This document shows positions 1 through 6,373 of a stretch of DNA of 13,317 nucleotides, one piece after another. Each line of letters begins with the position of its first letter. The stretch's first letter is position 1. Made by a program: the position numbers and the translations under genes. The DNA is taken from positions 1-13,317 of the forward strand of contig JAKBCB010000049.1 in the NCBI GenBank assembly GCA_021808185.1, in the 5' to 3' direction. A model generated the notes under the pieces. That model saw nothing but the letters and a program-made list of their open reading frames with translations. It did not search any database and was not told the DNA's origin. The DNA comes from Pseudomonadota bacterium (GTDB taxonomy: Bacteria > Pseudomonadota > Alphaproteobacteria > Acetobacterales > Acetobacteraceae).

Positions 1-1
1 A

Positions 2-745
2 TCTGCCAACAACCTGACGATCGAGGGCGCGGGCCCGGACAAGACGGTGATCACCGACAAGACCTGCGGCGGCAAGGCGCTGTTCGTGGTGGACGGCGAC
101 AAGACCACCATCCGCAACCTGACGCTGACGCGCGCCCGCGTGCCGGACTTCAACGGGGCCGGCATCCGCGCCGAGGGGGGCGATCTGACCGTCGAACATG
201 TCCGCTTCGTCAACAACCAGAACGGCATCCTCTCGGCGGCGAACCCGACGAGCACTATCCTGGTCCGCGACAGCGAGTTCCTGCGCAACGGCACCTGCGA
301 GGGCGGCGGCTGCGCCCACGGCCTGTATATCGGCCCGGCCAAGCTGCTGCGCGTCGAGCGCAGCACGTTCGCCGAGACCAGGCAGGGCCATCACATCAAG
401 TCCCGCGCCGCCCGCACCGAGGTGATCGGCTGCGACATCGCCGACGGGCCGAAGGGCACCGCCAGCTACTCGATCGACGTGCCGAACGGTGGCTCCGTCA
501 TCGTGCGCGACAGCAAGATCGAGAAAGGCCCGAACGCGGAGAACCACACCGCCGCGATCGAGATCGGCGAGGAGGGCGTGACCCAGCGTACCGGGGAAAT
601 CACCGTCGCGAACAACACCTTCACCGTGGACGGCGATTACAATTCCTTTCTGGTCAACAACATGACCGCGACCGAGGCGATGCTGAAGGGCAACAAGCTG
701 CTCGGCAACGCCAAGGCGCTGCACGGCGACGGCACCGTCGAATGA
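2..745 (+). CDS. Right-handed beta-helix protein, 5' end outside the window
   Basis: The frame is open from the first base and ends at TGA 743-745, so 247 codons are visible and the N-terminus is missing; a GTG at 47 is only an internal codon. The protein is built of short, regularly spaced beta-strand repeats ending in runs such as LTIEG, TTIRNLTLTRA, DLTVEHVRFVNN and ILVRDSEFLRN, the pattern of parallel beta-helix (NosD / pectate-lyase-like) folds. A central Cys/His-rich stretch (CEGGGCAHGLYIG, then GHHIKSRA) could form a catalytic or metal site, but this is inference. It is the paralogue of the next gene, whose ATG overlaps this stop (ATGA), so the two are probably translationally coupled. 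By comparison, the missing part should hold a signal peptide and a first strand region of roughly 50-60 residues. Exact substrate is unknown; polysaccharide binding or cleavage is plausible from the fold and the neighbouring glycan genes. Confidence 0.85.
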   Translation, partial: SANNLTIEGAGPDKTVITDKTCGGKALFVVDGDKTTIRNLTLTRARVPDFNGAGIRAEGGDLTVEHVRFVNNQNGILSAANPTSTILVRDSEFLRNGTCEGGGCAHGLYIGPAKLLRVERSTFAETRQGHHIKSRAARTEVIGCDIADGPKGTASYSIDVPNGGSVIVRDSKIEKGPNAENHTAAIEIGEEGVTQRTGEITVANNTFTVDGDYNSFLVNNMTATEAMLKGNKLLGNAKALHGDGTVE

Positions 746-1764
746 CCGCGTGGCGACCGCTGGGCGTGCTGCTGGGCGCGATGCTGGCGGCACCCCCCGG
801 CGCTGCCCTGGCGCGCACGCTGGAGGTCGGGCCCGGCCGCGACTACGACCGGCCAAGCGCCGCCGCCGCCGTGGCCGAGGACGGCGATACGGTTTCGATC
901 GCGCCGGGCGAGTATTTCGACTGCGCGATCTGGCGCGCCAACCACCTCACCATTGTCGGCGAGCCGGGGGGCGACGGCGTGACCATCACGGACGCGGTCT
1001 GCCAGGGCAAGGCCGCCTTCGTCATCCCCGGCAACGCGGTGACGGTGCGCAACCTCGGCTTCGCCCGCATCCGCGCCCCGGAAGACAACGGCGCCGGCAT
1101 CCGTGGCGAAGGCAGCGACCTGACAGTGCGGGACAGCCGCTTCGTCAACACCCAGATGGGCATCCTGGCCGCCTCGCCCCATGGCGGCACGCTGCACGTG
1201 GCCGGCTGCCAGTTCACCGAGGTGGGCGAGAGTCTGACCGGGCGCAGCAATGCCGCCGTGCGCGCGAGCGGCTTCGATCTCGTGCGCATCGAGCACTCGG
1301 TGTTCGAGCATGCGCGCGGCGGCCTCGATATTTCGGTGGACGAGGCGCGCGTGGAGCTGGTGGCCGACCGGTTCAGCGACGAAGGCGGGCACATGACCGG
1401 CCCCATGGTCGGCATCGCCGGCGGCGCGCTGCTGCTGGAGGGCACGACGGTGGATCTCGCCGCCGGTGCCGCGGCCCGGCCGGGTGTGGTGCTGGTGACC
1501 GGGGACGACGCGACGGCGCTTGCGGTGCGCGGCAACACGCTGCGCGACGCCGGCACGGCGGCCACGCCGCTGGTGCGCAACTGGACCGGCCAGGACGCGG
1601 TGGAAAGCAACAACACCGTGCCGGCGGGCAGCGAGGCCGTCACCGATGCCGGCCTCACCTGGCACCGGGTGCGCGCGACGGCGGCGGATGTGCGCGACAC
1701 GTTGTTCGCATTGGCGCGGGAGGCCCGGCATCTGGCGGGGGCGGTGCTGCACCGCTTCCTCTGA
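742..1764 (+). CDS. Secreted right-handed beta-helix protein (paralogue of upstream gene)
   Basis: 340 residues. The first 24 residues look like a Sec signal peptide (basic MTAWR, hydrophobic GVLLGAMLA, then ALA before RTLEVGPG), so a periplasmic or exported protein is expected. The mature part begins with a typical beta-helix cap (LEVGPGRDYDRPSAAAAVAEDGDTVSIAPGEY) and continues in strand repeats. It aligns with the upstream protein through FDCAIWRANHLTIVGEPGG, then DNGAGIRGEGSDLTV against FNGAGIRAEGGDLTV, and MGIL against NGIL. The Cys/His block of the upstream copy (CAHGLYIG, GHHIKSRA) is replaced here by SNAAVRASG and RGGLDISVD, so if that block is a catalytic site this copy has lost it. 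The start is fixed by the ATGA overlap and the signal peptide. The stop lies three bases from the stop of the convergent oxidase gene. Function beyond fold is not recognisable. Confidence 0.88.
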   Translation: MTAWRPLGVLLGAMLAAPPGAALARTLEVGPGRDYDRPSAAAAVAEDGDTVSIAPGEYFDCAIWRANHLTIVGEPGGDGVTITDAVCQGKAAFVIPGNAVTVRNLGFARIRAPEDNGAGIRGEGSDLTVRDSRFVNTQMGILAASPHGGTLHVAGCQFTEVGESLTGRSNAAVRASGFDLVRIEHSVFEHARGGLDISVDEARVELVADRFSDEGGHMTGPMVGIAGGALLLEGTTVDLAAGAAARPGVVLVTGDDATALAVRGNTLRDAGTAATPLVRNWTGQDAVESNNTVPAGSEAVTDAGLTWHRVRATAADVRDTLFALAREARHLAGAVLHRFL

Positions 1765-1767
1765 CGC

Positions 1768-3078
1768 TCAGATCCCCAGCCTGCGCGACTGCGCCGACCA
1801 GAAGGTGCCGCCCGGGTCCAGCCCCGCCCGCAGCGCCTGGAACTCCGCCAGACGCGGATAGGAGCGGCGGAAGAAATCCCCGCCCATGCGCGCATCCTTG
1901 GCCAGATACAGCCGCCCGCCATGGTCGGCCACGATCGCGTCCAGCTCGTCGCACAGCGCGAAATTCCCCGGCGTCGCCGGGAAATCCAGCGCGAGCGTGA
2001 AACCCTCCATCGCGAACGCCATCGGCCCCGCCGGCGCGCCGAGCAGCTTCAGCACCGACAGGAACGAACCCGCGCCGGCCCGCGCAATGCGGGTGAGAAT
2101 GGCGGCAAGCCCGGCGGCGCTGGCGGCTTTCGGCAGCACGCATTGGTATTGCAGGAACCCGGCCCGGCCATAGATGCGGTTCCATTCCAGCACCGCGTCC
2201 AGCGGGTAGAAATACGTGTCGTGATCCACGAGCGTGCTGCCCGGCCGCGCCCGGCGCCAGTAGATTTCGTTGAAGGCCGCCACACTCCAGCGGTTCAGCG
2301 CCCAGGACGGAAACTCCACCGGCACGCGCAGCCCCCGCCGGCGCACCGGCGCCAGCCCCCCCTGCCCCGCTGCCACCTCGTCGCGCCGCGCGTGCTCGCC
2401 GAGCAGCAGGATGCAGCGGCCGAGTGCCGCCCCGCGCGCGAGGCAGTCGATCCAGGCAACCGAATAAGTCCAGCCGCGCGTCGCCTCAAACGCCGCCATG
2501 GCCTCGGCCAGATTGGCGCAGCGCCGGGTTTCCTGGCGGATCATCGCCGTTTCCACCCGCTTCAGCCGCAGCGTGACCGCAAGGATGACGCCGGTCAGCC
2601 CCATGCCGCCGCAGGTGGCCGCGAACAGCGCCTCGCCGGGCACGCAGGCGACGATCCGCCCATCGGCCAAGGCCAGCTCGATCCCCGCCACATGGGCGGA
2701 AAAGCCGCCGGCGCCGTGGTGGTTCTTGCCATGCACGTCGGCCGCCACCGCGCCGCCGACGCTGACGAACTTGGTCCCCGGCGTGACCGGCAGGAACCAC
2801 CCATGCGGCAGGATCTCCGCGATCAGATCGCCGAGCAGCAGCCCGGCCTCGACCACCACCCGCCCGGCATCCGGATCGAACGCCAGCACGCCCCGCAACC
2901 CGAGCATCGACAGCGTCGCGCGCGGGTTCAGCGCCGCATCGCCATAGGCGCGCCCATTGCCGCGCGCGATCAACTCGGGTTCGGTCACCACGGCGGCGAG
3001 CGCCGCGGCGCGATCGGGCGGGGCGAGGTGCCGGACATCGAGGCGCGGAAACCGCCCCCAACCGGCGAGCCTGGTCAT
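1768..3078 (-). CDS. DprE1-type FAD-binding oxidase (polyprenyl-phosphoribose 2'-oxidase family)
   Basis: 436 residues, the usual length for the family. The N-terminal VAO/PCMH FAD domain shows GNGRAYGD (residues 40-47) and TPGTKFVSVGGAVAADVHGK at 99-118 followed by NHH, essentially the DprE1 signature. The C-terminal part has FLQYQCVLP, then GGRLYLAKDAR with Lys394, and ends FWSAQSRRLGI. In mycobacteria DprE1 oxidises the 2'-OH of decaprenylphosphoryl-ribose to the keto intermediate, working with the reductase DprE2. The same activity set occurs in Azorhizobium (noeCHOP), where it arabinosylates Nod factor. The gene directly upstream encodes the enzyme making the expected substrate, which supports this reading over a generic sugar-lactone oxidase. 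The start ATG at 3078 opens with LAGWGR, as in DprE1 proteins; no strong Shine-Dalgarno sequence precedes it. The residue aligned with the benzothiazinone-target cysteine is alanine (Ala363). Confidence 0.88.
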   Translation of the reverse strand: MTRLAGWGRFPRLDVRHLAPPDRAAALAAVVTEPELIARGNGRAYGDAALNPRATLSMLGLRGVLAFDPDAGRVVVEAGLLLGDLIAEILPHGWFLPVTPGTKFVSVGGAVAADVHGKNHHGAGGFSAHVAGIELALADGRIVACVPGEALFAATCGGMGLTGVILAVTLRLKRVETAMIRQETRRCANLAEAMAAFEATRGWTYSVAWIDCLARGAALGRCILLLGEHARRDEVAAGQGGLAPVRRRGLRVPVEFPSWALNRWSVAAFNEIYWRRARPGSTLVDHDTYFYPLDAVLEWNRIYGRAGFLQYQCVLPKAASAAGLAAILTRIARAGAGSFLSVLKLLGAPAGPMAFAMEGFTLALDFPATPGNFALCDELDAIVADHGGRLYLAKDARMGGDFFRRSYPRLAEFQALRAGLDPGGTFWSAQSRRLGI

Positions 3079-3120
3079 GCCGCCGGGCCCATGGAACAGC
3101 TACCCGCGGATAGCAGGTAT

Positions 3121-3252
3121 AAGAAAGATTTTATCCACAGATTACACAGATTAAAAGTGCATTTTTCCCAAACTATCGCCATGTATATCATGGTCCTATT
3201 AGCGTTCTTTAATCTGTGTAATCTGTGTAATCTGTGGATAAAACGCTTTCTT
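3121..3252. repeat. AT-rich inverted repeat with 9-bp tandem units and two DnaA-box sequences
   Basis: This 132-bp block is about one-third G+C by hand count, in strong contrast to its surroundings. Its left arm (3121-3152) and right arm (3211-3252) are inverted copies: AAGAAAG pairs with CTTTCTT, and a further 24 bases match perfectly. Inside the arms is a 9-bp unit ACACAGATT or CCACAGATT: two copies on the left (3135-3152) and three on the right (3211-3237), so one unit has been gained or lost. Each arm contains a perfect TTATCCACA DnaA box (3131-3139, and inverted at 3233-3241). The spacer holds a small palindrome, CCATG-TATAT-CATGG (3179-3193). The element sits between two genes of one probable operon and would fold into a long hairpin in the mRNA. 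It is most likely a dispersed MITE-like or REP-like repeat; a role in attenuation or DnaA binding is conjecture. Confidence 0.85.
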
Positions 3253-3277
3253 TTCCCATCCGCCAACAACCCTTCCC

Positions 3278-4729
3278 TCAGATGCTCGCGAGCACCACCA
3301 GCGCGATCAGGCCTGCGCAGATGAGGCTGGGGCGGTCGCGGGCGGCGAACACCACGGGGTCGTCGTGCATTTCGCCGCGATGGGTCAGGATCAGCACGCG
3401 GCTGATCCAGTACAGCAGGATGCCGGGGATTGCCCACAGCCGTTCGGCATGGCCGTACAGGCCCGCGACGGCGGGGCTGTTGATGTACAGGATGAACACC
3501 AGCACCGCGACGTAGCCGGAGGCCGTCGCCATGGCTTGCAGCGCGGCGATGTCGGCGAGCCGGTAGCCGCGCCCTGGCGGATCGGCGCCGCCGTGGCCGA
3601 GCCGGTCGATCAGTTCGGTGCCACGTTTGACCAGGGCGAGGCACAGGAAGAAGAAGATCGAGAACGCGAGCAGCCAGGGCGAGAGCGACACGGCAACGGC
3701 GGCGCCGCCGGCGACGATGCGCATGCCGTACAGCCCGGCGAGCGTGATGACATCGAGGATCGGCTGCCGCTTGAGTGCCATCGAGTACGCCAGCGTCAGC
3801 GCGGTATAGGCCCCGAGCACGGCCAGGAACGGCAGCGGCAGCCACAGCCCGACCGCCACCGCGCCGGCCAGCGCGGCGGCGCACATGGCCACGCCGTGCA
3901 GCATGTCGATCCGCCCGGCGGCGAACGGGCGGTGCCGCTTGGTGCGGTGCTGGCGGTCGTGGCGCAGGTCGAGCAGATCGTTGAGCAGATACACGCTGGA
4001 GGCGCACAGGCTGAAGCTGACGAAGGCGAGCGCGCAGGCCAGCGCCATCGCGCCGTCGAAGCGGTGCGCGGCGAAGCCCGGCACCAGCAGCAGCAGGTTT
4101 TTCAGCCACTGATGCGGCCGCATCGCGCGCAGATAGTCGAGCGCGTCGAATCGTCGCGGGTCCATGACAGTCGCGTCCGGGAACCGGCGCAGCACCGTGC
4201 GCCGCAGCGACGGCGACACGTTGACCGCGACCACCGCGCCGGCCTGCCGCCAGACCGGAAGATCGGCGGTGGCGTTGCCGGCGTAATCGAAACAGCCTTC
4301 GCCGAACGCCGCGCACAGCACGCGGGCCTTGGCCTCGCCCTTGAGGTTGGTGGCGCCGTCGGAGGCGAACACGCCGTCGAACAGGCCAAGCCGGTCCGCG
4401 ACCGCCGCGACGTACCGCCGATCCGCGGCCGAGGCGAGATAGAGCGGCCGCCCGCGCGACCGCTCGGCCCGCAGCCAGGCGAGAAATGTCTCGTTGAACG
4501 GCAGATGCGCGACATCGAGCGCCACCTCGCTGGCCAGCCGCGCCTTGAGCGCGGCACGCCCCCGCGCGAGGGCCGCGAGCACGGCGGGCACGCGCAGCGG
4601 CGCCTCGGAGAGCAAGGCGAAGCCGGATTCCATCAGCAGATCGCCGCGGATCAGCGTGCCGTCGAGATCGACCACCAGCGGGCGCTCGCTTGCCAATTCG
4701 TCGGGCGCGAGGTCCATCGCCGTGCTCAT
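3278..4729 (-). CDS. HAD phosphatase - UbiA prenyltransferase fusion (polyprenyl-P phosphoribosyltransferase type)
   Basis: 483 residues. The N-terminal third is a HAD phosphatase: DLDGT at 21-25 with nucleophile Asp21 and acid Asp23, Ser100 in LYLAS, a lysine near 130-134, and AGNATADLPVW around 150-160 as the last acidic motif. From about residue 200 (RAMRPHQWLKN) it is a UbiA-type polytopic transferase with NDLLDLRHD (250-258) followed by RTKRHRPFAAG, the N-D-x-x-D-x-x-x-D pattern and basic stretch seen in DPPR synthase (Rv3806c family). Known family reaction: polyprenyl phosphate plus PRPP gives polyprenyl-phosphoryl-5-phosphoribose. The HAD domain would then remove the 5-phosphate, a step done by a separate protein in mycobacteria. 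The start at 4729 is chosen because the ATG overlaps the upstream stop (ATGA) and lies just before the HAD motif; a longer open frame upstream is only the antisense-phase shadow of the neighbour. The oxidase follows after the AT-rich repeat. Confidence 0.9.
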   Translation of the reverse strand: MSTAMDLAPDELASERPLVVDLDGTLIRGDLLMESGFALLSEAPLRVPAVLAALARGRAALKARLASEVALDVAHLPFNETFLAWLRAERSRGRPLYLASAADRRYVAAVADRLGLFDGVFASDGATNLKGEAKARVLCAAFGEGCFDYAGNATADLPVWRQAGAVVAVNVSPSLRRTVLRRFPDATVMDPRRFDALDYLRAMRPHQWLKNLLLLVPGFAAHRFDGAMALACALAFVSFSLCASSVYLLNDLLDLRHDRQHRTKRHRPFAAGRIDMLHGVAMCAAALAGAVAVGLWLPLPFLAVLGAYTALTLAYSMALKRQPILDVITLAGLYGMRIVAGGAAVAVSLSPWLLAFSIFFFLCLALVKRGTELIDRLGHGGADPPGRGYRLADIAALQAMATASGYVAVLVFILYINSPAVAGLYGHAERLWAIPGILLYWISRVLILTHRGEMHDDPVVFAARDRPSLICAGLIALVVLASI

Positions 4730-5838
4730 CCCGGGAGCGCGGACGGGGCAGGCGGTCCGGGCACCAGACGGACAAGACTGTCGATCGTCAGCAGCAGCAC
4801 GATCGGCAGCACCTCGAAGACCACCCGCAATTCCTTCTCCACGCCGCCGATCAGGAACAGCACGAACCAGGGCAGGATGACGATGCTGACCCGGCGCAGC
4901 ATTTTGTCTTTTTCGCCGAACCTGTGGAACACCAGCACCAGGGCCACCGTGATCTGGATCAGCGCGGAGATGGTGATCTGTTCGGTGAAATAGTGGATTT
5001 GCAAGGGCAGGTAGTATTCGTGGCCGAGGCCCGGATTGTCCGCGAAATGCGCCCGCACCAAGCCATGGATAACGACAAAAGACGCCAGTTGCAGCAGGAA
5101 CAGCCCTAGGTTGCGGCCGATCTCCATGCGGCCGAGATTGACCAGGAAAAAGCCGCCAGCGTACAGGATCAGCGTTTCCTTGGTCAGGAACGCAAGCGGC
5201 AGCAGCAGCGTGAAGGCCACCGCCCAGCGCCGTTGCAGACACAGCAGCAGCAACGCCACCATCATCATCGCGCCGAAATCGTACACATGCGACAGGCGTT
5301 GCAGCAGCACCGCGTTGACGCCGAAGAACGCGAAGCCAAGGCCGAACAGCGCCACCAGCGGATTGCCGAACAGGCGCAGGCAGATCGCGTGCATCAGCAG
5401 CAAAAAGACGAAGAACTGCCCCCCCGCGACGGCGACATAGGCCGCGATGTTGTCGCAAGTGGGTGCGGGGACGGAGGTGGCGGCGGCGCACCAGCCGGGC
5501 AGCCGCTCGGCCAGCGGGCCGGGCAGCGCGCGCAGCAGCGCCGGCGCGCCCAGGGCCTCGGCCGCGCGCACCAGCGCGGGGGTCAGCAGGCGATAGGCGA
5601 AGGGCTTGGCGGCGGCACCGTCGAGATACAGCGCGAGGCTGACGCGGTCCTCATGCAGAAGGTTGGTCTCGGTGATCTGGTTGCCGACCGCCTTGTACCC
5701 CAGGAACGCCGCGAGCACGACGGCCACCAGCAGCGCGGCGGCGCGGGCGGGCGGGGTGGCGAGCCGCGCGGCCCAGTCGCCGAGGAACAGCCGCTCGATG
5801 ACGGCGCCAGGGCCGTGCAGCGATGAGACAGGGCGCAT
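4726..5838 (-). CDS. Polytopic inner-membrane protein of unknown function, GT-C-like candidate
   Basis: 370 residues from ATG 5838. It has about eight or nine hydrophobic segments, beginning AALLVAVVLAAFLGYKAVG after a short N-terminus. The large first extracytoplasmic region contains KPFAYRLLTPALVRA and several Cys residues. Later come HVYDFGAMMMVALLLL and the loop FLTKETLILYAGG; a (T/N)KET loop between helices is common in multi-helix glycosyltransferase-like membrane proteins. No family can be named with certainty. The stop overlaps the start of the HAD-UbiA gene by four bases (ATGA), so the two are probably co-translated, and this protein may use or transport the lipid-linked pentose made downstream; that is inference. 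The start is uncertain: an in-frame ATG at 5958 would add 40 residues of basic, low-complexity sequence and is judged less likely. Neither start has a strong Shine-Dalgarno. Confidence 0.75.
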   Translation of the reverse strand: MRPVSSLHGPGAVIERLFLGDWAARLATPPARAAALLVAVVLAAFLGYKAVGNQITETNLLHEDRVSLALYLDGAAAKPFAYRLLTPALVRAAEALGAPALLRALPGPLAERLPGWCAAATSVPAPTCDNIAAYVAVAGGQFFVFLLLMHAICLRLFGNPLVALFGLGFAFFGVNAVLLQRLSHVYDFGAMMMVALLLLCLQRRWAVAFTLLLPLAFLTKETLILYAGGFFLVNLGRMEIGRNLGLFLLQLASFVVIHGLVRAHFADNPGLGHEYYLPLQIHYFTEQITISALIQITVALVLVFHRFGEKDKMLRRVSIVILPWFVLFLIGGVEKELRVVFEVLPIVLLLTIDSLVRLVPGPPAPSALPG

Positions 5839-5970
5839 GCGCGAAAACCCGATGCTTGCTGAAGCCACCGCCGAGGCGGGGCCCTGGCCCAACCGATCCC
5901 GGACGCGGCGGGGTGGGAGCGTTGCCCGCACGCGCGGACGATTTTGCTTTGGTATCATGGTGCTGCCGGA

Positions 5971-6024
5971 CCGCAAACGCGAAAAGCGGCGTTTACGGCC
6001 CGCTAAGCCCCACCCCGCTAAGCC
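5971..6024. other. Hairpin and 10-bp direct repeat in the spacer before the small ORF
   Basis: CCGCAAACGC (5971-5980) and GCGTTTACGG (5989-5998) are inverted with one mismatch around an 8-base loop. Right after it, CCGCTAAGCC occurs twice (6000-6009 and 6015-6024), 15 bases apart. The block lies between the divergent membrane-protein operon (start 5838) and the small gene at 6070, where control sequences are expected. No convincing -35/-10 pair is visible. The rest of 5839-6069 holds no credible gene. Confidence 0.45.
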
Positions 6025-6069
6025 AGGACCGGGGCGCGGCCGCGAGGGTCGCGCCAGGAGGGTGGCGCG

Positions 6070-6231
6070 ATGGTCCCCGGTTCTCGTCTCTCCGGTACGG
6101 CAATGCCGCTCGATCCGCCACGCGGCGCCGAGACCAGCCCCCTGGCCTGGCCGGCGGCGATGCTGACCATCGGCACGCTCTCCGCCGGGCTCTGGCTCGG
6201 CATCGGCTGGCTGGTCGTCACCCTGTTCTGA
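6070..6231 (+). CDS. Small single-span membrane protein (53 aa)
   Basis: A 53-codon frame from ATG 6070 to TGA 6229-6231. It is preceded by AGGAGGG at 6056-6062, seven bases before the ATG, the best ribosome binding site in the window. The product has a polar, Pro-rich N-terminus (MVPGSRLSGTAMPLDPPRGA) and then one long hydrophobic segment from about residue 24 to the end (LAWPAAMLTIGTLSAGLWLG, then IGWLVVTLF), a plausible transmembrane helix with almost no cytoplasmic tail. A second in-frame ATG at residue 12 lacks a good ribosome site. No family is recognised. It sits 142 bases before the recombinase on the same strand and diverges from the membrane-protein/UbiA operon. The ribosome site and hydrophobic span together make it more likely a gene than chance; homologues would decide. 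Confidence 0.65.
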   Translation: MVPGSRLSGTAMPLDPPRGAETSPLAWPAAMLTIGTLSAGLWLGIGWLVVTLF

Positions 6232-6263
6232 GGTCATATCCTCATGAGGTCATGAGCGGCTGA

Positions 6264-6373
6264 GACCTGTCCGGCAAACGATCCCTTGCCGGGCGGCGGC
6301 CGGTTGTCCGGAAACCCTCGACACGTCACGGCAAAGCGGACATGATGAAAGCCGGACGGCAATCCGGACATCC
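6264..6373. promoter_or_regulatory. Repeated TGTCCGG motifs upstream of the serine recombinase, possible recombination or autoregulation site
   Basis: Within about 105 bases, TGTCCGG occurs twice forward (6268-6274 and 6305-6311). It occurs inverted as CCGGACA (6364-6370), with shorter inverted relatives CGGACA (6337-6342) and CCGGAC (6352-6357). The cluster ends immediately before the recombinase ATG. Serine resolvases commonly bind several inverted half-sites just upstream of their own gene (res sites), so this is a candidate site of that kind. Crossover dinucleotides cannot be assigned from sequence alone. Confidence 0.45.

Noticed and set aside
637..1752. Minus-strand open frames of 359-371 codons opposite the second beta-helix gene
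   Set aside because: They are antisense shadows; the plus strand has a signal peptide, beta-helix repeats and paralogy to its neighbour.
3135..3237. Repeated 9-bp units as a CRISPR array
   Set aside because: Units are too short, abut without spacers and form an inverted repeat; no cas gene is present.
3121..3252. Plasmid or chromosomal replication origin
   Set aside because: Two DnaA boxes and AT-rich DNA alone are weak evidence; no replication or partition gene is nearby, and the boxes are part of a repeat unit.
3075..4775. Long minus-strand open frame of 566 codons across the UbiA gene and the AT-rich repeat
   Set aside because: It is an Arg/Ala-rich shadow of the HAD-UbiA gene in another phase, a usual effect of high GC; the HAD and UbiA motifs are in the other frame.
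5839..5958. N-terminal extension of the polytopic membrane protein to ATG 5958 or further upstream
   Set aside because: The added sequence is basic and low complexity and does not resemble a signal or membrane segment; ATG 5838 gives a compact start just before the first helix.
6240..6249. CCTCATGAGG palindrome after the small ORF as an operator
   Set aside because: It is only 10 bases long, and similar TCATGAG strings occur by chance at the overlapping stop/start near 8102, so no regulatory claim is made.
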